Assembly: GCF_001269345.1 (NCBI RefSeq)
Contig: NZ_CXOP01000002.1
Coordinates: 1,612,853 to 1,676,852, forward strand
Direction of reading: 5' to 3'
DNA length: 64,000 nt
DNA from: Limnohabitans sp. 2KL-27
Lineage (GTDB): Bacteria; Pseudomonadota; Gammaproteobacteria; Burkholderiales; Burkholderiaceae_C
In this document: one piece after another, positions 58,584 to 64,000 of the stretch
Numbering within the stretch: the stretch's first letter is position 1
How the letters are laid out: each line of letters opens with the position of its first letter
Notes under the pieces: generated by a model
Databases searched by the model: none
Told to the model about the DNA's origin: nothing
Seen by the model: only the letters and a program-made list of their open reading frames with translations
Position numbers and translations under genes: made by a program

Positions 58584-59504
58584 ATGAGCTCCAGTTTTGA
58601 ACTCGGCACCGTCAAAAACTACCTTGTCGGCTTGCAGTCCCGCATCACGGGGGCCTTGACCGACTTGGACGGCACCCCTTTCCTGACCGATGTCTGGCAA
58701 AAAGACCCTGGCGAAACACTCCAGGGCAATGGCATCACCCAGATTCTGGAAGGGGGGCCTATTTTTGAGCGGGCCGGTTGTGGTTTTTCGCATGTCACGG
58801 GGCCGAAGTTGCCGCCCTCTGCCACCCAGCACCGTCCCGAGTTGGCCGGCTCGGCCTTTGAGGCGATGGGGGTGTCTTTGGTCTTTCACCCGCGCAACCC
58901 CTATGCGCCCACGGTGCACATGAACGTGCGCATGATCGCCGCTAAGCCCGAGGGCAGAGTGCCCGTGGCCTGGTTTGGTGGCGGCATGGACCTGACACCT
59001 TATTACGGCTTTGACGAAGACGCGGTGCATTTTCATCAGACATGCAAGGACGCCCTGAGACCGTTTGGCGAGGCTTTGCACCCCCGATTCAAAACCTGGT
59101 GCGATGACTATTTTTGCAACAAACACCGCCATGAGCAGCGTGGTGTGGGTGGCATTTTCTTTGATGACTTTTCCGAGCTGGGCATGGACCAGAGTTTTGC
59201 CATGCTGCAAAGCGTGGGCGATGCCTTGCTGACGGCCTACATGCCCATCGTGCTGCGCCGCAAGGACATGCCCTATGGTGAGCGTGAGCGAGACTTTCAG
59301 CTCTACCGCCGTGGCCGTTATGTCGAGTTCAACCTGGTCTGGGACCGGGGCACGCATTTTGGTCTGCAGTCTGGTGGCCGTACCGAGTCGATCCTGCTGT
59401 CCATGCCGCCCGAGGTGCGCTGGTCATACCAGCGTCAGGACGAGGCCGGCTCGCCTGAGGCGCGCTTGCTCAGCCACTTTCTGGTGCCCAAGGATTGGGT
59501 TTGA
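58584..59504 (+). CDS. hemF: Oxygen-dependent coproporphyrinogen III oxidase
   Basis: A 306-residue aerobic HemF, decarboxylating coproporphyrinogen III to protoporphyrinogen IX in haem synthesis. [54 protein letters not shown] (in two overlapping parts) and [17 protein letters not shown] are diagnostic. Indicates aerobic life. The stop overlaps the nadD start. Confidence 0.97.
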   Translation: MSSSFELGTVKNYLVGLQSRITGALTDLDGTPFLTDVWQKDPGETLQGNGITQILEGGPIFERAGCGFSHVTGPKLPPSATQHRPELAGSAFEAMGVSLVFHPRNPYAPTVHMNVRMIAAKPEGRVPVAWFGGGMDLTPYYGFDEDAVHFHQTCKDALRPFGEALHPRFKTWCDDYFCNKHRHEQRGVGGIFFDDFSELGMDQSFAMLQSVGDALLTAYMPIVLRRKDMPYGERERDFQLYRRGRYVEFNLVWDRGTHFGLQSGGRTESILLSMPPEVRWSYQRQDEAGSPEARLLSHFLVPKDWV

Positions 59505-60160
59505 GCCTGTCGCCTGCCACGCAAAACGCTCAGGCCGGTGTGCAGCGTCTGGGCGTTTTTGGCGGTGCCTTTGACCCGCCGCACCTGGCCCATGTGGCCT
59601 TGGTCGAAGCGGCCATGGCCCAGTTGCAACTCGATCTGGTGCGTGTGCTGCCAACGGGCCAAGCCTGGCACAAACCGCGCAAGCTGAGCGATGCGGTGCA
59701 CCGACTGGCCATGACGCGTCTGGCTTTTGCGCATGTGCCCCAAGCGGTGGTGGACGAGCGGGAAATCCTCCGTGCAGGCCCCAGCTACACGGTGGACACC
59801 TTGCACGAGTTGCAGCACGAACACCCCCATGCCCAGTTGTATTTGCTCATCGGAGACGACCAGCGGCGTTCTTTGCCTTCCTGGCACCAGATCGGTGAAA
59901 TTGGCCGCATCGCTATAATCTGTGCCGCAGGTCGCGATATGGCTGTGCATGCCTGGAGCGACACGTCAGGTGCGCCAGATTCACCCTTTTCCATGTCGGA
60001 CACGCTGCCAGCGCGCATTCGGTCCCTCGACATGCCGCTGATGCCTCACAGTGCCACGGACATCCGTGTGCTGGCGGCCACAGAGCAGACCCTGACGGGC
60101 TGGGTCCCCCCCGCTGTTGAGCGCTATATTCACGAACACCACCTTTACAGGCCCCATTGA
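59501..60160 (+). CDS. nadD: Nicotinate-nucleotide adenylyltransferase
   Basis: A 219-residue nucleotidyltransferase of NAD synthesis. [20 protein letters not shown] holds the HxxH-type ATP motif, and [16 protein letters not shown] and [14 protein letters not shown] are conserved; ISxTDIR-like end reads [10 protein letters not shown] chose TTG at 59501 (AAGGA seven bases upstream), overlapping the hemF stop as TTGA; TTG two codons earlier is possible. Stop overlaps the rsfS start (TGATG). Confidence 0.94.
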   Translation: MSLSPATQNAQAGVQRLGVFGGAFDPPHLAHVALVEAAMAQLQLDLVRVLPTGQAWHKPRKLSDAVHRLAMTRLAFAHVPQAVVDEREILRAGPSYTVDTLHELQHEHPHAQLYLLIGDDQRRSLPSWHQIGEIGRIAIICAAGRDMAVHAWSDTSGAPDSPFSMSDTLPARIRSLDMPLMPHSATDIRVLAATEQTLTGWVPPAVERYIHEHHLYRPH

Positions 60161-60924
60161 TGACCGAAAACGCCGCCAAAAAAGACATCCAGAAACTCCA
60201 GCGGGCCATTGTGGACGCACTGGAAGACGTCAAGGCTCAAGAGATCCAGGTGTTTGACACCGAACACCTGTCTTCGCTGTTTGAGCGGGTCATCATCGCC
60301 TCGGGCACGTCGAACCGACAGACCAAGGCGCTGGCCGCGAGCGTGCGCGACAAAGTTCGCACAGCCGGTTTTGGCAAGCCCCGCATTGAAGGCGAAGACA
60401 ATGGCGAATGGATAATTGTCGATTGCGGCCCGGCGGTGGTCCACGTCATGCAGCCGACCATTCGCACTTACTACAACCTGGAAGAAATCTGGGGTGGCAC
60501 CCCTGTGCGTTTGAAGTTCGGTGCGCCCAAACCCGCCGCGACGGCCGAAGTCAAAGGCCATATCCGGAATTCTGTGGCGAAAAAAGCCACAGGCAAAGCA
60601 TCGGCCAAATCCACCGCGGCCAAAACGCCTGTTGCCAAGAAGACTGCCGCTGCACCCGCCAGCCAATCCGCGGCCAAGGCCAAACCCGCTTTGAAGGCGC
60701 CTGCCAGGGCGGCCAAACCCGCGGCCAAGGCGCCCGCAAAAACTGCAGCCAAGTCGGCCCCGAAAGCCAGCAGCCCCAGCAGCAAGCCCACGGTGAAGAC
60801 GGTGGGCAAGCCCACGGCCAAGCCTGCCGCCAAAGCAGCGGCCAAGTCGGCTGCCAAACCAGCAGCCAAAAAGGCCCCGGCGCGCAAGGCTGTGCAAGCG
60901 GCCAGCCGCCGCAAAGCCGATTGA
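60160..60924 (+). CDS. rsfS: Ribosome silencing factor RsfS with Lys/Ala/Pro-rich tail
   Basis: A 254-residue protein. Residues about 8-121 are a normal RsfS (YbeB/Iojap) domain: FDTEHLSSLFERVIIASGTS, and WIIVDCGPAVVHVMQP. RsfS binds L14 and blocks 30S-50S joining in starved cells. Residues 122-254 are an unusual tail of about 130 residues made nearly only of Ala, Lys, Pro, Ser and Thr in AKPAAKAP-like repeats, similar to histone H1-like bacterial proteins. This doubles the family's usual length. Between nadD and rlmH, the conserved order. Confidence 0.93.
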   Translation: MTENAAKKDIQKLQRAIVDALEDVKAQEIQVFDTEHLSSLFERVIIASGTSNRQTKALAASVRDKVRTAGFGKPRIEGEDNGEWIIVDCGPAVVHVMQPTIRTYYNLEEIWGGTPVRLKFGAPKPAATAEVKGHIRNSVAKKATGKASAKSTAAKTPVAKKTAAAPASQSAAKAKPALKAPARAAKPAAKAPAKTAAKSAPKASSPSSKPTVKTVGKPTAKPAAKAAAKSAAKPAAKKAPARKAVQAASRRKAD

Positions 60925-60930
60925 TCCTGC

Positions 60931-61398
60931 ATGAAGCTGCTGATCGTTGCGGTCGGCCTGCGCGTGCCTGACTGGGCCCAAACGGCCTGGGATGACTACG
61001 CCAAACGTTTTCCGCCTGAGCTCAAGGTCGAGCTCAAGGCCGTGAAAACCGAGCCTCGGGGCTCCAAAACCCTGCCCAGTCTTTACGCTGCCGAGCGCCA
61101 GCGGATCGAAGCGGCAGTTCCGCGTGGCACCCGTATCGTGGTGCTCGACGAGCGCGGCACCCACCTGACCACGCAGGCACTGGCCGCGCGCTTGACCAGC
61201 TGGCAACTCAGTGGTGACGATGTGGCCTTGGTCATTGGCGGACCCGATGGGCTGGAGCCTGAGTTCCGGCAAGCCGCTCACGAGCGCATCCGTTTGTCTG
61301 ACCTGACCTTGCCCCACGCCATGGCCCGGGTGCTCTTGATCGAGCAGCTCTACCGCGCCTGGTCCATCAACGCCAACCACCCCTACCACCGCGAATGA
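60931..61398 (+). CDS. rlmH: 23S rRNA pseudouridine1915 N3-methyltransferase
   Basis: A 155-residue SPOUT methyltransferase (RlmH/YbeA) acting on pseudouridine 1915 in the 70S ribosome. [49 protein letters not shown] and the SAM-knot end [18 protein letters not shown]. Stop overlaps the maf ATG (ATGA). Confidence 0.97.
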   Translation: MKLLIVAVGLRVPDWAQTAWDDYAKRFPPELKVELKAVKTEPRGSKTLPSLYAAERQRIEAAVPRGTRIVVLDERGTHLTTQALAARLTSWQLSGDDVALVIGGPDGLEPEFRQAAHERIRLSDLTLPHAMARVLLIEQLYRAWSINANHPYHRE

Positions 61399-61997
61399 GC
61401 GACTTCATCTACCTCGCCTCCCAAAGCCCCCGACGCAGTCAGCTGCTCGACCAAATTGGTCTGGCCCACAAGCTGCTGTTGGCCGGACCCGATGAAGACG
61501 CCGAGTCTTTGGAAGAAGTGCGTGGTGCGGAAGCGCCTGGGCGTTATGTGGCGCGCGTCACGGGGCTCAAACTCGACGCCGCTGTGCAGCGCTTGAAACG
61601 TCAGGGCTTGCCTGCTGCGCCCGTGCTCTGCGCCGACACCACGGTGTGCCTAGGCCGTGATATTTTGGGGAAACCCGCGGACGAGGCCGATGCGGTGCGC
61701 ATGCTCCAGCGTCTTGCAGGCCAAAACCACCGAGTTTTGACGGCCGTGGCGGTGCAAATGGGAACGAAGCGGATGTCGGCGGTGTCCGAGTCCTGGGTGC
61801 GCTTTGCGCCCATGACCACCGCACAGATTCGAGCCTATGTGGCCACCGGCGAGCCCATGGGCAAAGCCGGTGCTTACGGTGTGCAGGGCAAGGCGGCTGC
61901 CCATATTGAACAGATCCGCGGCAGTTATTCAGGCATCATGGGTTTGCCGCTGTTCGAGACCGCCGCTTTGCTGCGATCCTTGGGCGTGCGCTTTTGA
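61395..61997 (+). CDS. maf: Maf-family nucleoside triphosphate pyrophosphatase
   Basis: A 200-residue Maf-like house-cleaning pyrophosphatase (YhdE type, dTTP/UTP). Start [17 protein letters not shown], catalytic Asp region [17 protein letters not shown], and [26 protein letters not shown]. Coupled to rlmH by a four-base overlap. Confidence 0.95.
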   Translation: MSDFIYLASQSPRRSQLLDQIGLAHKLLLAGPDEDAESLEEVRGAEAPGRYVARVTGLKLDAAVQRLKRQGLPAAPVLCADTTVCLGRDILGKPADEADAVRMLQRLAGQNHRVLTAVAVQMGTKRMSAVSESWVRFAPMTTAQIRAYVATGEPMGKAGAYGVQGKAAAHIEQIRGSYSGIMGLPLFETAALLRSLGVRF

Positions 61998-62091
61998 GTC
62001 TTCCCAGTCGGGTGTTTGGGCTTGCTGCCCACGTTGACTGCGCTGCCACCTTTACCGAGTTTTTTTCATTTTTCCCCATCTGATGCCCTCC

Positions 62092-63564
62092 ATGCAACAA
62101 GATATTTTGGTCAATTGGTCGCCCCAGGAAACCCGGGTCGCGGTGGTGGAGTTTGGTGCGGTGCAGGAGCTGCATGTTGAGCGAACGCTCGAGCGTGGCC
62201 TGGTCGGTAATGTGTACTTGGGTAAAGTGGCCCGCGTCTTGCCCGGCATGCAATCGGCCTTCATCGACATTGGCCTGGACAAAGCGGCTTTTTTGCACGT
62301 GGCCGATGTGTGGCAAAAGCACGCCGAAGGCGAGGCTGCAGCAGCGCGCACAGGTCAGCCCTTGGTGCCGATCGAAAAGCAGGTGTTCGAGGGCCGTGCC
62401 ATCATGGTCCAAGTCATCAAGGACCCCATGGGCACCAAGGGCGCTCGCTTGTCCACCCAGATCAGCATCGCGGGCCGCCACCTGGTGTTCTTGCCTCAAG
62501 ACGACCACATTGGCGTCTCTCAAAAAATCCCGGTTGACCAACGTGAGGCGTTGCGCCAAAGGCTGCAAGCCCTGGTGGGGCCGGCCGGAGGGGGCTTCAT
62601 TTTGCGCACCAATGCGGAAGATTCCAGCGACGAAGAGTTGCAGGACGACATCGCTTACCTGCGCAAGACATGGGCCCGCATCAAGGAGGCCTCGCTGCGC
62701 CTGCCAGCGGCCTCCTTGCTGCACCAGGACCTGACGCTCTTGCAACGGGTTCTGCGCGATTTGGTGGGCGAGGCCACGCAAAGCATCCGCATTGACTCGC
62801 AGGAGCAGTTTGCCAAGCTTCAGGCCTTTGGCCAGGAGTTCATGCCCAAAGCGGCCGAACGCTTGCAGCATTACAAGGGTGAGCGGCCGATTTTTGACCT
62901 GTATGCGATTGACGAAGAAATTGCCAAGGCGCTGGGCCGCCGGGTAGAGCTGAAATCCGGCGGTTACCTGATCATTGACCAGACCGAGGCGTTGACCACG
63001 GTGGACGTGAACACCGGGGGCTATGTCGGGGCGCGCAATTTCGAGGACACGATTTTCAAAACCAACCTGGAGGCGGCACAGGCCATGGCGCGGCAACTGC
63101 GCCTGCGCAACCTGGGCGGCATCATCATTGCCGATTTCATCGACATGGCCCGTCCCGAGCACCAGCAAGCCGTGTTGACCGAGTTTCTCAAACAGCTCTC
63201 GCGTGACCGTGTCAAAACCATGGCGGGAGGCTTTTCGTCTTTGGGTTTGCTGGAGATGACCCGCAAACGCAGCCGCGAGTCATTGGCCCACATGCTCTGC
63301 GAGCCCTGCCCAAGTTGCCAGGGCAAGGGCATTGTCAAGACGCCGCGTTCGGTGGTCTACGACATCTTGCGCGAGATCCTGCGCGAAGCGCGTCAGTTCA
63401 ACCCGCGCGAGTTCCGCATCGTGGCCACCTCGGCGGTCATTGATTTGCTGCTGGACGAAGAAAGCCAGCATCTGGCGGGTTTGTCGGACTTTATTGCCAA
63501 GCCGATTTCGCTGCAGGTCGAGTCATCCATGGGGCCGGAGCAGTACGACATCGTCCTGCTTTGA
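62092..63564 (+). CDS. rng: Ribonuclease G
   Basis: A 490-residue RNase G of the RNase E/G family, which matures 16S rRNA 5' ends and decays some mRNAs. S1 domain near 35-125 (RGLVGNVYLGKVARVLPGMQ, FIDIGLDKAAFLHV), catalytic Asp pair region VDVNTGGYVGARN and IIIADFIDMA, and zinc-link CEPCPSCQGKG. No RNase E-type scaffold tail, so Rng rather than Rne. Start uncertain: ATG 62092 fits the family; ATG 62083 is three codons earlier; neither has a good ribosome site. Confidence 0.95.
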   Translation: MQQDILVNWSPQETRVAVVEFGAVQELHVERTLERGLVGNVYLGKVARVLPGMQSAFIDIGLDKAAFLHVADVWQKHAEGEAAAARTGQPLVPIEKQVFEGRAIMVQVIKDPMGTKGARLSTQISIAGRHLVFLPQDDHIGVSQKIPVDQREALRQRLQALVGPAGGGFILRTNAEDSSDEELQDDIAYLRKTWARIKEASLRLPAASLLHQDLTLLQRVLRDLVGEATQSIRIDSQEQFAKLQAFGQEFMPKAAERLQHYKGERPIFDLYAIDEEIAKALGRRVELKSGGYLIIDQTEALTTVDVNTGGYVGARNFEDTIFKTNLEAAQAMARQLRLRNLGGIIIADFIDMARPEHQQAVLTEFLKQLSRDRVKTMAGGFSSLGLLEMTRKRSRESLAHMLCEPCPSCQGKGIVKTPRSVVYDILREILREARQFNPREFRIVATSAVIDLLLDEESQHLAGLSDFIAKPISLQVESSMGPEQYDIVLL

Positions 63565-63570
63565 GCCGCT

Positions 63571-64000
63571 TCAGCTGGAAGGGCGGGTCTCGGCAGGTGC
63601 TTCACTGGCCCATTCACCCCGGTGGTGCAGGCGGGTGTAAGCGCCGCCCCGTGCCAGCAATTCGGCGGGGCCGCCTTGTTCCACAATCTGGCCGTGCTCC
63701 ATCACGATGACCCGGTCGGCATGCTCGATGGTGGACAGGCGGTGTGCCACGATCAAGGTGGTGCGGCCATGCATGAGTTTTTGCAGCGCGTCCTGCACCA
63801 GGCGCTCAGACTCGTTGTCCAGTGCCGAAGTGGCTTCATCCAGGATCAGGATCGGCGCGTCCTTGTACAAGGCGCGGGCAATCGCCAATCGCTGGCGCTG
63901 GCCGCCCGAGAGTTGGTTGGCGTTGTGGCCCAGCAGCGTGTCCATGCCTTGCGGCATTTGCGACACATGGCCCCACAGATTGGCTGCTTCCAGGCTGGCC
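63571..64000 (-). CDS. msbA: ABC transporter, MsbA-like lipid A exporter, C-terminal part (truncated by window edge)
   Basis: The last about 143 residues of an ABC exporter ATPase domain; the reading frame stays open to the window edge. Signature [17 protein letters not shown], Walker [15 protein letters not shown] and switch [14 protein letters not shown]. The stretch before the signature ([10 protein letters not shown]) is close to MsbA-type exporters, which flip lipid A across the inner membrane. Other type IV ABC exporters share these motifs, so the name is provisional. Converges on rng, with 6 bases between stops. Confidence 0.8.
   Translation of the reverse strand, partial: ASLEAANLWGHVSQMPQGMDTLLGHNANQLSGGQRQRLAIARALYKDAPILILDEATSALDNESERLVQDALQKLMHGRTTLIVAHRLSTIEHADRVIVMEHGQIVEQGGPAELLARGGAYTRLHHRGEWASEAPAETRPSS

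Overview
This is a chromosomal window of a betaproteobacterium of the order Burkholderiales, most likely a Comamonadaceae relative (Limnohabitans/Rhodoferax type). That placement is inferred from gene order (rpsF-priB-rpsR-rplI, phaR beside rimO, divergent ppsR/ppsA, the nadD-rsfS-rlmH-maf-rng run) and from the protein sequences. Coding density is very high. I see no insertion sequence, phage gene, CRISPR array or rRNA operon. Almost every gene is housekeeping; there is one tRNA, tRNA-Leu(CAG).

Layout. 1-6.8 kb, plus strand: pirin, a flavodoxin-like protein, a DUF599 membrane protein, dnaE and a quinone oxidoreductase. 6.8-13.3 kb, minus strand: one tightly packed block read as ribE-ribBX-ribH-nusB-aminotransferase-ybgC-tolQ-tolR-tolA, with start/stop overlaps at several junctions. 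13.4-18 kb, plus: phaR, rimO and rnr, with tRNA-Leu on the minus strand directly against the rnr start. 18-20.9 kb, minus: the bifunctional NAD(P)HX repair enzyme and an amidase. 20.9-36.3 kb, plus: the large translation / isoprenoid / envelope block rpsB-tsf-pyrH-frr-cdsA-dxr-bamA-skp-lpxD-fabZ-lpxA-[gnnA-gnnB]-lpxB-rnhB-rRNA methyltransferase. 36.4-47.2 kb: carAB, greA, yhbY (minus), rlmE, ftsH, folP, glmM. 47.2-52.7 kb: ppsR (minus) diverging from ppsA and a sodium/solute symporter. 52.7-54.2 kb: ribosomal protein operon rpsF-priB-rpsR-rplI. 54.3-64 kb: a HerA-like ATPase (minus), then yebC-purD-acyltransferase-hemF-nadD-rsfS-rlmH-maf-rng, and at the edge a truncated MsbA-like exporter gene (minus).

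The most notable system is the pair inserted between lpxA and lpxB: a Gfo/Idh-type dehydrogenase and a DegT-type aminotransferase. Their families and position match GnnA and GnnB of Acidithiobacillus ferrooxidans, which make UDP-2-acetamido-3-amino-2,3-dideoxyglucose. The prediction is lipid A built on 2,3-diamino-2,3-dideoxyglucose, with amide-linked primary acyl chains where most bacteria have esters. LpxA in this cluster also carries a Met at the chain-length ruler position (predicting C10 acyl chains) and substitutions at two active-site histidines.

The same block lacks two genes expected from the usual Burkholderiales order: uppS (between frr and cdsA, where a terminator sits instead) and rseP (between dxr and bamA). 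Other points of interest are a RibB protein with a degenerate GTP cyclohydrolase-like domain (RibBX), a short promoter-hairpin unit ahead of greA resembling the GraL arrangement, a histone-H1-like tail on RsfS, an EF-hand-like loop in the symporter, and the tRNA-Leu/rnr overlap of regulatory and coding DNA.
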